Notes: generated from the sequence alone by a model not told the origin. A DNA stretch of 64,000 nucleotides from Azolla caroliniana (GCA_043228905.1 JBHGNT010000001.1:7874001-7938000), one strand, 5' to 3'; shown: positions 32,702 to 43,774, numbered from the stretch's first letter. A program made the numbers and translations.

Positions 32702-34540
32702 TTGGACAACCCTAGATATGTACAACCTAGTGTGGGTTCCATTTCTTCCAAGCATGTTAGTAGAGTCTTCTCAACCCTAGTACAAGTTAGGACACCCAGT
32801 TGTCAACTTCAAGTCCAAGCCCTCTTAGATACTAGAGCCAATTCTTGTTTCATGGATAGAGATTTTGCCCAAAAACACCAAATATCCTTGCATACACTTC
32901 CTTGTCCAGTTTCCGTAGTAGTGATTGATGGACGCCCCATAGCTTCCGGGAAGATATTTGAAGAGTCTGAGCCAATACACATACTCTTGGGTGATTTAGG
33001 ATGTGTAGTTTCCCTTAACATAATCCATAGTCCTGAGCATCCAATTGTCCTCAGTTTGCCATGGTTCAAGCTACATAACCCTAGAATCGATTGGAGGAAG
33101 CGAGAAATTAGGTGCCCTTTAGCAGAAAATATCATTGTCAAGGATCGAACTCGGGATTATCCTCCTAAAGTATATAGTTCTACTGATGCACCATATCCTT
33201 CTCATCAAATTTCAGCCATCACATTGCAACAATTACGCCAAGTGGGAGGCAAGGAGGACCTTTTCTTATTTGCAGTATCAGTGACACCTTCTAGTGTCAC
33301 TCAAGGGAATTCCGACATCCAAATTCTCAAAAAATATCAAGACTATGCTGATGTTTTCGACAAAGTAAAAGCTAGTGTTCTTCCAAACCATCGGCCGTAC
33401 GACTGTCCTATTGATCTCCAACCAAGAAAAGAGCCACCGTGGGGTCCGATTTACAATTTATCACCCACTGAGCTTGAGGTTCTTCGAGAATACATCGAGG
33501 AAAATCTTGCACATGGGTTTATTCAACATTCAAAGTCTCCAGCTGGTGCTCCTATCTTTTTTGTGAAGAAAAAGGACGGCTCCCTTCGTTTGGTCGTGGA
33601 CTATCGAGGCTTAAATAAAGTCACCATAAGGAATAGGTATGCTTTACCTTTAATCTCCAATCTCTTAGAACGCATTGGTGGGGCAAAGCATTTTACCAAA
33701 ATTGATCTAAGGGGTGCATATAATCTTGTTCGAATTCGGCCGAGAGATGAGTGGAAAACAACATTTCATACTCGGTATGGTCATTTTGAGTATACAGTCA
33801 TACCTTTCGGGCTCACAAATGCACCTGCAGTATTCCAACATATGGCAAATGACATCTTCCAGGATTTCTTGGATATTTTTCTAATCATCTACCTAGATGA
33901 TCTATTGATTTACTCTAAAACACAGGGGGAGCATGATATACATGTGCGGCAAGTACTTGAACGCCTAAGGAAGTATGGTCTTTATGCTAAACTTGAGAAA
34001 TGCAGTTTTGATTGCAAACAAGTCAAATTTTTGGGATACACTATTTCATCCCAAGGTGTTTTCATGGACCCGACAAAAGTCCAAATAGTATTGGAATGGA
34101 AACCCCCATGCTCAGTTCGGGATGTCCAGTGTTTCCTTGGATTTGCGAAATTCTATCGCAAATTCATACATAATTATTCAAGCATTGTGTTGCCCCTTAC
34201 TCAACTCACCAAGAAAAATCAAGCATTTTTTTGGAGTGTCGAAGCGGACAAGGCTTTTATGCAGCTGAAAGAGGCATTCACATCAGCACCCATCCTAGCA
34301 CATATTGATCCTGAAAAGCCATTTACTATTGAGGCGGATGCATCAGACTTTGCATTGGGGAGTATCCTATCGCAACCAGGCGAGGACTGGCAGACACATC
34401 CAGTCGCGTTTCACTCGAGAAAATTTACTATTTTGGAGATAAACTATGAGGTGCATGACAAGGAGTTACTAGCTATGGTCGACTCATTTGAGCAATGGCA
34501 TCATTTTCTAGAAGGATCACCTCATCAAATTACCTATGCG
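32702..34540 (+). pseudogene. Gypsy C pol: protease, RT, RNase H (C-terminally truncated)
   Basis: Lies in a different frame from gag. The protease region has ALLDTRANSCFMD, where the usual D-T/S-G-A is D-T-R-A, so the active site is probably damaged. RT is complete: LVVDYRGLNKVT, FTKIDLRGAYNLVRI, IPFGLTNAPAVFQH, IIYLDDLLIYSK (YLDD), and LGFAKFYRKFIHNYS in the thumb. RNase H begins FTIEADASDFALGSIL and VHDKELLAMV, then ends after HHFLEGSPHQI, where the sequence changes to something unrelated. Open for about 610 codons. Confidence 0.85.
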
Positions 34541-35157
34541 CAAAGTTCAACATTCGCCCTCCAGCCCCTCCCTTGATACGCTGCCAGGAACGACACCACA
34601 AGATAACAGTACCAGGTCAACCCAAGCGGCTCTGCATCCCAGAACATGACTTCTTAAGACAGGTACACCAAGGCGAACGTGAACGCCCACCAACGCACGA
34701 ACAACCCCAAATCACCCATGTGACGGTTGAAGATACCCTTGATACACCTGAGGATATCACAAATCGTGTCAAGGAATTCCAGACACGCAAATTCACCCCC
34801 ACTGAAATCTAGTACTTGTCTACTACATTCCACTACGTGTCTCATCAGACCATGGCCACGACCCCTCGTACCCATAGTTGCACCACCAAATCAATCCTCC
34901 GTGACCTACGGAACCCTATGGCCCCACCCCTCCCAACCTCTACCTTCCTCGGCTACCAGTGCTGGACCGATTCCCTTTTTACCTACTTGACCTACTCGTC
35001 TCTAAGACTTTAGATTCATTTCAGACATCGTGCCCTTTGTCCCATGGATAACATCTCTCTCGATTTTCCCTCTCATTCCCTATGTATGTCTCTCCCTCTC
35101 TCCTCCCACGTTCAAACCCCCCTTGGGAGGGGGGTAGAACGGCTCCACCTCCCACCC
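34541..35157. other. No recognisable gene; junction region with an LTR scrap
   Basis: A 105-codon open frame across 34495-34812 is charged and has no family I recognise. At 35090-35145 the CT-rich sequence and a C-run/G-run palindrome (CCCCCCTTGGGAGGGGGG) resemble the minus strand of the LTR at 51669-52103, so an LTR scrap of that family may be present. Confidence 0.4.
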
Positions 35158-35764
35158 ATCAACATTATCACTTCGTTCAAGATTGCGTAACCAAAGGAAA
35201 GCTCGACCTGGAGATGATTGCCACAGTCGACAATGTTGCGGACAAGATGACCAAGTGTCTTTAAGCAAATTGATTTCGATCATTAAGGCACCAGATGGGC
35301 TTAAAAGGAATGAGTTCAGTTGATTCAGTCATTGTGGCTTTGGCTTGATCGACTGGAACATAGAGATGAATTTGGCCCTTAGCATTCAACACTTGGGACA
35401 GACGACCCGACTCTAGTCAATACGACTAGCCAATTCAACTCAGGTTATTCGGCCCATGTTGACTGAGGAGAACAACAAATAAACTTAACATCTCTTTGCG
35501 TAATCTATATTTAAAGTTTACTTTCTCTATTACATATTCTCTGATGTATACGCCCATTACAGGGGAGTGTTGACTACAGGTATATAATGGTTGTATTCAC
35601 ATTATCCCATATGGGCAAACTAGACTTCTAGGTTATTTATGTAAATAACATAAAGGGCACTTGCCGTAGTTTGGTTACTATATAACCAACTTGGTAACCT
35701 AGTTTGTAGAGGTTGTTAGTTGCCACTTTCAATAATACAATTTGTATTGTTTTGTGCCTCTTTG

Positions 35765-35849
<85 letters not shown>
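35158..35849 (+). mobile_element. Ty1/copia fragment C4 (end of RNase H and 3' LTR)
   Basis: 35158-35263 encodes HYHFVQDC and VDNVADKMTKCL, which match the C1 RNase H end (YHFVRDC, DNVADGMTKCL). After about 300 bp of 3' region come the purine tract CAGGGGAG (35560-35567) and an LTR beginning TGTTGACTACAGG at 35568, matching the C1 LTR. The upstream part of the element is missing. Confidence 0.8.
35568..35849 (+). repeat. 3' LTR of copia C4 ending in a long (TC)n run
   Basis: Homologous to the C1 LTR. The short CT run of C1 has expanded here to about 84 bp of (TC)n (35766-35849). The true LTR end is lost in or just after the run. Confidence 0.65.
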
Positions 35850-35852
<3 letters not shown>

Positions 35853-36115
35853 AAAGCTCTCTGTAAGTTTACTCCGGCCATCGTTTTCTACGTTCTATAG
35901 CTCGTTGGAAAGCTCTTTGAGAGAGCTTTCTAAAGAATGTTCATTTACTGAATTCCGTTACCGTGGCGAGAAGTTATGAGCATTTTCATCCGCAGCCATC
36001 TTTGCCCCACGGTTCCTCAAACGGAAGGTAGATTTTGAAGCCCTAAATTGAGTGAAAGGTACATTCTCTCTCCTTCCCTCTTTGTCTCTCTTTTCCCGTA
36101 CGGTTTGTCCCTACA

Positions 36116-36985
36116 ATGGCAAATACTCGTAAAACCACCGCAAAGTTTGGGGGTATGATTGATAATGAGCCGAGATCACCAACAAATCTCGATTCTAATG
36201 CAATGGACAAAATGCTTATGAGTCACTTGATTTCTCTTCAAGAAACCATAAACAAGCAAGGTGAAGAGATTAGGATGTTAATGAAAGAGAATACTAAGCT
36301 CCAAAGTGTTGCCATTGAGAATGAAAGTCTTAAACAAGTGGTTGCAAAACTTCAAGAAGAGATTCAAGAATGTAAAAGAGCTTCATTTGAAACAAATGAG
36401 CGCCTTAACAAGATTGAGTTAAAGGAAGCATTAAAAGAAGAAAAATTGGATACAATGAGGCGGGATGTAAGTGAGATGAAAAATGTATGTACAACGAAGT
36501 CATGGGCCGATGTATGTGGTGGGGATGTGTTATCAAACTCATCTAATATGCATGTGATGCATCAAGAGAAGAATATAGAAAGCATAGATGTCCGAGAATT
36601 GAAAGAACGCGAACGACGATCAAAGAACATTGTCGTCCGTGGGATTAAAGAAGAGAGTATGGAAACACCCGCATCCCTTGGAAAGGCCATTGGTGAATTT
36701 TTTAGCATGCATTATGGGATGTCAGATGTGAATGTATATGGGGCACACCGAGTTGGGAAACATGGTGTTACTCGCTCCGGAGAAAGGCCTATTGTATGCA
36801 CAATGACAGATGATACAAAGCGGCGGATCATACTCGAAAATAGTTGGGTATACCTCAAAGGTACACAATGCTTTGTGAGTGAAGATCGTACTATCTCACA
36901 ACAAAATGCTCGTCGTAAAGCATATGAAGAAAGATTGAAAAACAAGGTTAAGGATGTGCCTAAAGATGGAAATGTAGGCAAATAG
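36116..36985 (+). CDS. LINE ORF1 protein (289 aa), coiled coil plus RNA-binding domain
   Basis: ATG 36116. Residues about 40-125 form a long coiled coil (KQGEEIRMLMKENTKL, ESLKQVVAKLQEEIQE). From about 165 comes an L1 ORF1-like RNA-binding domain (RRSKNIVVRGIKEES, NVYGAHRVGK, RPIVCTMTDDTKRRIIL), ending in a basic helix (ARRKAYEERLKNK). Such proteins trimerise and coat the LINE RNA. It ends at a TAG (36983-36985) that is directly in frame with ORF2. Confidence 0.8.
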   Translation: MANTRKTTAKFGGMIDNEPRSPTNLDSNAMDKMLMSHLISLQETINKQGEEIRMLMKENTKLQSVAIENESLKQVVAKLQEEIQECKRASFETNERLNKIELKEALKEEKLDTMRRDVSEMKNVCTTKSWADVCGGDVLSNSSNMHVMHQEKNIESIDVRELKERERRSKNIVVRGIKEESMETPASLGKAIGEFFSMHYGMSDVNVYGAHRVGKHGVTRSGERPIVCTMTDDTKRRIILENSWVYLKGTQCFVSEDRTISQQNARRKAYEERLKNKVKDVPKDGNVGK

Positions 36986-39900
36986 GGACACGTGATCTAT
37001 GAGACTAACCCACGCCTTTTACGACTATGCTTTTGGAATTGCAATGGATACCCATGGAATGCGGGATTTGGCATAGAGGAGTTCACCAATGACTCGGATA
37101 TCACACTTCTTGTTGAAACATGGGAGCATGATACTCAAAGGATTCAAGGTTTAGGAAACTATAATGTACACTCTTTGATATGGAAGAAAAATCCAAGACA
37201 AAGAAGAGGACAAGGAGGGGTGGCATGTTTGATTAAGAAGGAAACAGAGAAATATGTGTCAATCATAAAAAATGATGAAAATAAATGCTACATATGGCTC
37301 AAAATAGAAACACCTAATGATTTGCCCACTTTTGTTGTTGGATGTTACATTCCTCATCAAGATTCTAACTTTTATGCTTGTTTGGATAAAGATCAACCGT
37401 TTGCCAATCTAGAAGATGATATTACTTATTTCAAATCCAAAGGGGAAGTTATTGTCTTTGGTGACATGAATGCTCGTACAAGAAGTTTCCAACTTGATTC
37501 ACAAGAATCTTTCATGCCACATATCTCAAGGATGCAAGAGGATATGCAAATGTATAACCGCTCTTCTAACGATGAAAAAGATCCGGACCAATTTGGGAAG
37601 TTACTCCTACAAATGTGCAATAGTACCGGATTGCTTATTGCAAATGGTATTTCCTTATGGCCCAACACTAATGGTTTTACATGTAGAAAATACAACGGAA
37701 ATAGTGTGATTGATTATGTGCTACTTTCCGAAGGTATTTTGGATCGTATACATAAATTCTCACTTGGTGAATGGACACCGGAATCAGATCATAGGCCTTT
37801 ATGTATTGATCTCAAATGTATGCATAGGTTTGATTGTGAGAAGGCTATTGAAGATAATAAACAACCGCACTTGAGCATGAACCTTAAGCGAGCACCCATG
37901 TATTCCAAGATGGTTGAGGATATGTTACAAATGACAAAGATACAACATGGTGCCACACTAGAATGCAAATGGGAAGCTTTCAAGAAAGTCATTCTCTCAT
38001 GTACAAACAAATGTTTTTCGACCAACCGCACATCTTGGAAATGCACCAAGAAACTTAGGAAAAAATGGTTTGATAAAGAATGTCGTGAAGCTCGAAAGTG
38101 CCTTATGGTTTTGGATGTAGTCAAGGATAAAGAGAATTACCAAAAGCATTTGCATGAGTATAAAAGGCTTATTCAAAGAAAGAGAAGAATATGGGAAGTT
38201 ACTCAACAATTTATCCAAACGCAAGAGAAAGCACATGCATGTGCTAAATTTTGGGGAAATCTAAAGGGAAAACGTGTTGAGAGTTATGGTGACTTAACTC
38301 TTCACGACTTGTCTATGCATTGTAAGAATTTATATGAGTTATCTCTTGCCGGAAAGATGATGTGTTATGGTTCTCTTTCACATATGCCTTCCTTCTTTAC
38401 AATTGAAGATATATGCATAGGACTTAAGAAATTGGCCTCTCGAAAGGCAAGCGATCTTCAATGTATAAAGGCTGAAATGCTCAAATGGACGGGAAAGGAA
38501 GCACATATATGGATAAGCGATATGTTTAATGATGCATTGCAACATGGTATGTCGTACGATTGGACTACAAATTGGATCAAACCTTTACATAAAGGTGGAG
38601 ATATAAATAATGTAAACAACTATCGAACCATCATGGTTGGCTCATTAATGGCAAAACTATTTGGATGTATAATGGAATCAAAGATAAGTGTATGGGCTGA
38701 AAAAAGTGGTAAGAGAGCTTATGGACAAGCTGGCTTTCGGAAACACCATAGCACCATTGATCACCTTATCACCCTTCGAGTATTAATGGAGGAAAGTCGC
38801 CTTAGAGGTAAAGGTTTATATTGTTGCTTTGTAGACTTCAAGAAAGCTTTTGATATGGTACCTCGTGAGCATCTTTGGAGGCGAATGGAAGAACTTGAGG
38901 TGCCAAGTGAATATATGCTTGCAATTTCCCGAATTTATGAGAAGGTTATATGTTGTGTGCGCATGAGAGATAAACTTTCAGATTTTTTCAAAAGCACTAT
39001 TGGTGTTAAGCAAGGATGCCCACTCTCACCAACACTATTTGGTCTATGCATTGATGAATTGGAAGAAATGGTTACCAAGTTTGCAAAGGAAGAATGTGTT
39101 GAAGAAGTTGCCATTGGGAATGTTGTGATTATGCTTTTGCTATATGCAGATGACGTAGTGCTTTTTGCAAATACTTTAGGAGATGCACAAAAGCTTATGA
39201 AGGCATTGGAAAAATTTTGCATGCATACTAAATTAAGTGTCAATAGCTCTAAAACAAAGATTATGCTTGTGAAGAGCCAAAAAAGAGATAAACCATGCAT
39301 TATGTACAACAATGAGCCACTTGAATGTGTGGAAAGCTTCAAATATCTTGGCCTTGAAGTTCCTTCAAATCATAGATGGAATGAATGTGCTACACGCCGC
39401 TTAGAGGCGAGCAAACGAGCATACTATGCATTTGAGAACACATGCAATCTTGGAGATATTAAGTGTTGGGTCCTCAAGAAATATCTTTTTGACACTTTGG
39501 TGACACCAGTTCTTCTCTATGGGGTGGAAGTATGGGGCGGTAGCATCCCTAAGTCTATGTGGAAAGAGTTTGAAAATGTCCAAAAGCATTTTCTTACCAA
39601 GTTTCTACAAGTTAAGAAACAAACGCCCTACACCCTCCTCCTCCTTGAGACGGGATCGCTTCCCATTGAGATCATGGCCATGGAAAGGGTTGTTGAATAC
39701 ATGCTTAAGGTTCAAAAAAGTCCCTCACATCGACTTCCTAGAATTGCGTGGGAAGCAAGCAAAAAGATCCAAAAGACGCATAAAAGCAAAATTTTGTGTT
39801 CCGGTTGGATGCAAGATACAGAAAAATGGTTTGGTAGATGGGATGCGAGACACTTGCTTCATGATGCATCATTAGATTCCTCTGTAAATGAGGCATTTTT

Positions 39901-40366
39901 GCAATGCCAATGTATCATGACATGGGACAAATGTGGAGGCTCACGCTTCACACATTATACTACACATGTTGCACCTAACTACAAAACCATATTCTTTGGG
40001 GAACGGGGAAATCGTACACATCCATACATGTTAGAGCCCATACCGTTATCTGCCATTCGAACCATTGCTTCCATGCGACTTAGCTCACATGCATTGCGAT
40101 GTGAAACAGGGCGTTGGGGTACAAGTGATGAGAGTGGTCGGCTATGCACACTTTGCCCTAAACAAGTTCGCGAGTCTGAGTATCACACTTTGATACAATG
40201 CTCTGCCTTTGACCATATTCGACCATGCTTTCCACATCTCTTCGATCGAGCCCAATCTTTGCATGAATTCCTCTCACAACCACAATGTGCACTCTCGATT
40301 ACAACATTCATTGGTAAAGTTCTTGAACATCGAGAGTCACTACTCACTTTCACACGTATCACGTGA
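36986..40366 (+). CDS. LINE ORF2 protein: endonuclease, reverse transcriptase, C-terminal Cys/His motif
   Basis: One open frame of about 1125 codons. Endonuclease (APE-like): RLCFWNCNG, LLVETWE, FGDMNARTR near 155, VIDYVLLSEG and ESDHRPL near 265. RT: WIKPLHKGGD, AGFRKHHSTIDHL, CFVDFKKAFD (about 612), GVKQGCPLSPTLF (about 670) and LLYADDVVLF (about 716). A C-terminal CTLC...H...C motif near 1050 (CPKQVRESEYHTLIQC) may bind nucleic acid. No ATG lies between the ORF1 stop and the endonuclease; the first usable codon for initiation is GTG at 36992. ORF1 and ORF2 share a frame with a single TAG between them. No other stop or frameshift is seen, so the copy may be recent. Confidence 0.88.
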   Translation, partial: GHVIYETNPRLLRLCFWNCNGYPWNAGFGIEEFTNDSDITLLVETWEHDTQRIQGLGNYNVHSLIWKKNPRQRRGQGGVACLIKKETEKYVSIIKNDENKCYIWLKIETPNDLPTFVVGCYIPHQDSNFYACLDKDQPFANLEDDITYFKSKGEVIVFGDMNARTRSFQLDSQESFMPHISRMQEDMQMYNRSSNDEKDPDQFGKLLLQMCNSTGLLIANGISLWPNTNGFTCRKYNGNSVIDYVLLSEGILDRIHKFSLGEWTPESDHRPLCIDLKCMHRFDCEKAIEDNKQPHLSMNLKRAPMYSKMVEDMLQMTKIQHGATLECKWEAFKKVILSCTNKCFSTNRTSWKCTKKLRKKWFDKECREARKCLMVLDVVKDKENYQKHLHEYKRLIQRKRRIWEVTQQFIQTQEKAHACAKFWGNLKGKRVESYGDLTLHDLSMHCKNLYELSLAGKMMCYGSLSHMPSFFTIEDICIGLKKLASRKASDLQCIKAEMLKWTGKEAHIWISDMFNDALQHGMSYDWTTNWIKPLHKGGDINNVNNYRTIMVGSLMAKLFGCIMESKISVWAEKSGKRAYGQAGFRKHHSTIDHLITLRVLMEESRLRGKGLYCCFVDFKKAFDMVPREHLWRRMEELEVPSEYMLAISRIYEKVICCVRMRDKLSDFFKSTIGVKQGCPLSPTLFGLCIDELEEMVTKFAKEECVEEVAIGNVVIMLLLYADDVVLFANTLGDAQKLMKALEKFCMHTKLSVNSSKTKIMLVKSQKRDKPCIMYNNEPLECVESFKYLGLEVPSNHRWNECATRRLEASKRAYYAFENTCNLGDIKCWVLKKYLFDTLVTPVLLYGVEVWGGSIPKSMWKEFENVQKHFLTKFLQVKKQTPYTLLLLETGSLPIEIMAMERVVEYMLKVQKSPSHRLPRIAWEASKKIQKTHKSKILCSGWMQDTEKWFGRWDARHLLHDASLDSSVNEAFLQCQCIMTWDKCGGSRFTHYTTHVAPNYKTIFFGERGNRTHPYMLEPIPLSAIRTIASMRLSSHALRCETGRWGTSDESGRLCTLCPKQVRESEYHTLIQCSAFDHIRPCFPHLFDRAQSLHEFLSQPQCALSITTFIGKVLEHRESLLTFTRIT

Positions 40367-40682
40367 AATGTAATATTTTTGGTCTCATAGGTCATATTTG
40401 ATCTCCGAAGACGATAATATAATCTATCTATCTATCTATCTATCTATCTCTCTATGTACAATCTTCTTGATCTTGCTAGGTTGCCTACGTACATTCTATT
40501 CCTCTTGTATGCTTATATATCAATTTTGATGATGTTCATCATATAGTGTTGCTTCCGATAGCACCCTTGACGACCATATACAACATCTAGTTGCATGCGA
40601 AGTGGAAGGAACAACATCGTGGAGCACAACAGCTTGGATTGATCTCTCGGTGGATAGTTGGATGGACACCTTCAATCATTGT

Positions 40683-41013
40683 TGTAAAATACTTAGCATA
40701 AAATACACGTACAATACGTAATCTACAAGTATTCTAACTTTATTTTTTTAAATACTTAGAATACGTATTTTATAGATAAAGTACGTTAAATACTTAGAAT
40801 ACGTGTAGAATACTTGTAAAATACATTAAATACTTCTTAAAATTCAAAGAGTTTTTTTTTCAAAAAAAAGAAAATATTTTTTGAAATGATAAATACTTGT
40901 TAAATACGTAGAATACGTCAAAGTTTTAAAAACGGCAATTCTAAAACGTAGAATACGTGTAGAATACGTGTAGAATACTTCAAACGTTCTCTAAACGTAG
41001 AATACACGTTTTT
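40683..41013. repeat. AT-rich array of TAGAATACGT-type motifs
   Basis: TAGAATACGT, TAGAATACTT and TTAAATACTT variants recur every 10-30 bp across this stretch with irregular spacing. No ORF. The short stretch 40451-40682 between it and the LINE shows nothing recognisable. Confidence 0.7.
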
Positions 41014-41589
41014 TAACAACTATGCCTTCAATGCAAACAGTTCCAGGTGCTATGAATGCATAAGAGGTATTTAACTTGTCAAGACCCGATTTGAGAGAGG
41101 CTTGAAGAACGCATCCCCTTGGTTCCGATTTTGATCACAGGTTGCATGTTGCCTAAAGGTCTTCCAAGATCTGGTACGCCCCCATAGGAATTGATCATGG
41201 ATAAATGGTTCACAATTATTAGCTACCTATGAAGGCAATTGGACGAGTTTTGTAGCCACTCCAACGACGTGGTCACTGCTCATTTGCGCTTTTGGCAGAA
41301 ATGGCAAAACACGACGATAATGACACAAGGAGGAAATGGCCCGAGCTGGAACTACCCACGCTAACTGTTTCTTACTCACCTCCCACCCTCCCTTCGTTGT
41401 AGGCCATAGGATCTGGCTCGTACTAGCTGGTGATGAAGGGCACTAGTTTACAGCTATAGGTACCTACTTACATTAAGTTGTCAGTTTGAAAGGATATGTA
41501 AGTAGTTTCATATTCTCGAACTCGGTCGGAGGGTGATTCCCTCATTTATGTATAACCCACCTTGTGTAGTCTTTTTGTAATAATCTCTC
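41014..41589. other. No gene seen
   Basis: No open frame of note, no repeat ends and no RNA gene recognised. Confidence 0.5.
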
Positions 41590-42360
41590 CTAACTAAAAA
41601 AAACACTATTCTTCAAAAATTTATTGCCTTGGCCCTTCATTCATCTTGAATTTAAAATATTTCGACTCTTGCACATTTCTACTTTTTAATAATTCATCAT
41701 TCTCATAAAAAAATATTTGCCTCCCCTCTTACATTCTTCTTGATTAATTAATGCACATGAAACCTCGCGAAAATGATTGCATGAGACCTATAACCATTCT
41801 TTTTGTAAAAGATCCCAATGATTATCAGTGTAGATTGGACAAAAGTAATTTGCAACAAATGATCACCTGGTGTAGCTTTCATATGATTTAGCCTTGTCAT
41901 AAATTGATCACGTGAGCATTTTCCATATCAAAATATGTTTCATTGTACATTGGACCCATATGTAGGCGGTGCTCATGTGAATGACATCGATATTAATAAA
42001 AGTAATCAATCCATTTTCATTAACAGCCTTTCTAATGAAATATTTTCTGTAAAAGGCATTAATAGAAATCTATTACTATAAAATGGGAAATTGAGATGCT
42101 ATCCAATGCAAAAAATATTTGCATGTGCTTCATGAAATTTATTACTCAACATATTAAGCTCATCAAGCACGTAAGCAAAAAAAAAAATCAAATGTTAGAA
42201 CATATAATCAATCAATATTAATGTGAACTATTTGATATATTTTAGCTATTGAAAATCAATTTCAAATTTCAAATTATAATGAAGATTTCATTTAGCTATG
42301 CTCTAGTTGTCAAAGATAGAAGCCAAGAACAATATTGCATTTGAAAAGGAATTTATGCAA
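41590..42360. repeat. Dispersed repeat copy D1
   Basis: Matches 57600-58345 in direct orientation over about 740 bp, with scattered substitutions and small indels. Shared landmarks include TTGATTAATTAATGCAC, AGATTGGACAAAAGTAATTT and AAGCCAAGAACAATATTGCA near the right end. It is non-coding now. D2 sits beside a decayed gypsy pol, so both may be decayed retroelement sequence. Confidence 0.8.
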
Positions 42361-42860
42361 TAGGGTTAAACATCATTTTTTGATTAACCTTAACCCATCT
42401 TAATACAAGATGTTAAGGACCAAAAATAGATTGTTAAAGCCTAAGTCAAGGTCATTAGGGTGAGATTAAGATTTAATGTAGAGGTTGAAATGATAAGGGT
42501 TGGTACTCACTGTTACATATTTGCACATGTAATTATTTGTGTATGGTATTTTGCATTCGTAACTGACCATCTCATTAAGAGACATGACGTATAAAGAAAG
42601 TCATGGGAACCCCACACTCATTTATAAGGGGTTTGGTTCCACATTCACTTGTGGGGTCATTGTACCAAAATAAACCAAAGTTGAGCAAAAAGAATTATTA
42701 ATGAGAAGTGTGAATATACATACATACAAACAATATATATACACACACATGTGCATGGATAACACAAAACCCAACACCTATACCTTGCACCGTATTACTC
42801 AATACCAATACCGATACTAAAACCAACCTAACCCATACCTTGCACCCTATTGCTCAATAC
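42361..42860. other. No gene; ends in a short minisatellite
   Basis: 42361-42770 shows nothing recognisable. At 42770-42860 a unit of about 60 bp (CCTATACCTTGCACC, then CTCAATACC and ACCAACCTAAC) is repeated. The repeat resumes at 43619 after the LTR remnant, showing that the remnant inserted into it. Confidence 0.6.
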
Positions 42861-43618
42861 TATAAAGAGTCGGGTAAGATTCTTGTGTAGCGGAAGAGAT
42901 GTGTGTTATGTGTATGTGTGAGAGCTCAATACTCCCACGATGCAAAGTTGTTGCGATCTAGCTTCTCGCCAGGGAGAGCGCTCCCCATTTGAGTATTCAT
43001 TGTCGATTAAGCTTCCTTTCTTCTTTTCCTTCTCTCTCGAACACAAGCTATGTAGTGGTACTACGATAGCGATGAGCCGGTTCTTCTTGAACGTCGGCGT
43101 AGAGCACAACACACGATCACGATGAGGCGAGTGGGCTAGATTGAGCTACCAAATCGCTCTGATACCATGTAAAGAATCGGGTATGATTCTTGTGTAGCGG
43201 AAGAGATGCGTGTTATGTGTATGTGTGAGAGGAATTAGAGGAGAGATGAAAGAACACAAGATAGATAGAAAAAGGAATACTCAAGAAGAAGGTGTTTATT
43301 TCACAAGTAGAATAAGAATTACAAAATGTAAAATAATAAGGAGTCACAACCGACTTAGTATAAAGTATGAGGACAGTGCTTTATATAGAGTCACCCTCTC
43401 TCTTCATTAACTTACAACAACCACTCTCTCTCTTGGGGAATGTGAAGACTCATAGTCATGGGGAATATGTAACTCATTAGTTATGTGTAATAGAATATGA
43501 TTCTATGACACATAGTTAATGTGTAGAGAGTAGTGGTGTGACTCTTGACCTTTGAGTAATCATGGATTCTCAAAAGGTGTGTTCACACGTTGCACTATGT
43601 TGAGCTTGATTCTCAACA
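42861..43618 (-). mobile_element. Short copia LTR remnant with TSD AATAC
   Basis: A full LTR at 43168-43618 has, on the minus strand, a perfect primer site TGGTATCAGAGC (plus coordinates 43156-43167). A 245-bp internal piece precedes the start of the other LTR (42861-42922). AATAC flanks the unit at 42856-42860 and 43619-43623. It is either a deleted element or a TRIM-like non-autonomous one. It lies only about 155 bp upstream of the terpene synthase start, in the opposite orientation. Confidence 0.85.
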
Positions 43619-43675
43619 AATACCGATACCGATACCAACGCCAACCTAACACCCATACCTTGCACCATATTGCTC

Positions 43676-43740
43676 AATACAAATACAAATACAAATACAA
43701 ATACAAATACAAATACAAATACAAATACAAATACAAATAC
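43676..43740. repeat. (ACAAAT)n microsatellite
   Basis: About eleven perfect hexamer units directly 5' of the terpene synthase gene; seems to have grown from the CAATACC minisatellite next to it. Confidence 0.95.
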
Positions 43741-43774
43741 CAATACCAATACCACATCAACACCAACACAAGTT

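Larger units (their letters stand above)
31088..34540 (+). mobile_element. Ty3/gypsy element C (promoter region, gag, protease, RT, RNase H; truncated)
   Basis: An LTR-like promoter region with TATA box and a CT-rich leader ((TC)n at 31457-31482) precedes gag (31512) and pol. The element breaks off inside RNase H at about 34540 and integrase is missing. Exact LTR borders are not clear. Its RT is related to the decayed pol at 58346-59290. Confidence 0.75.
35850..40450 (+). mobile_element. LINE (non-LTR retrotransposon), apparently full length
   Basis: 5' untranslated region to 36115, ORF1 (36116-36985), ORF2 (36986-40366), a short 3' untranslated region and a (ATCT)n tail at about 40422-40449. 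The 5' border lies just right of the copia C4 CT run and is approximate. Three truncated relatives are at 46005-46303 (+), 46720-47436 (-) and 51033-51668/54451-54558 (-). There is no poly(A) tail and I see no clear target duplication. Confidence 0.85.

Noticed and set aside
35713-35979. 88-codon open frame through the CT run
   Set aside because: It is only the translation of (TC)n as Ser-Leu repeats.
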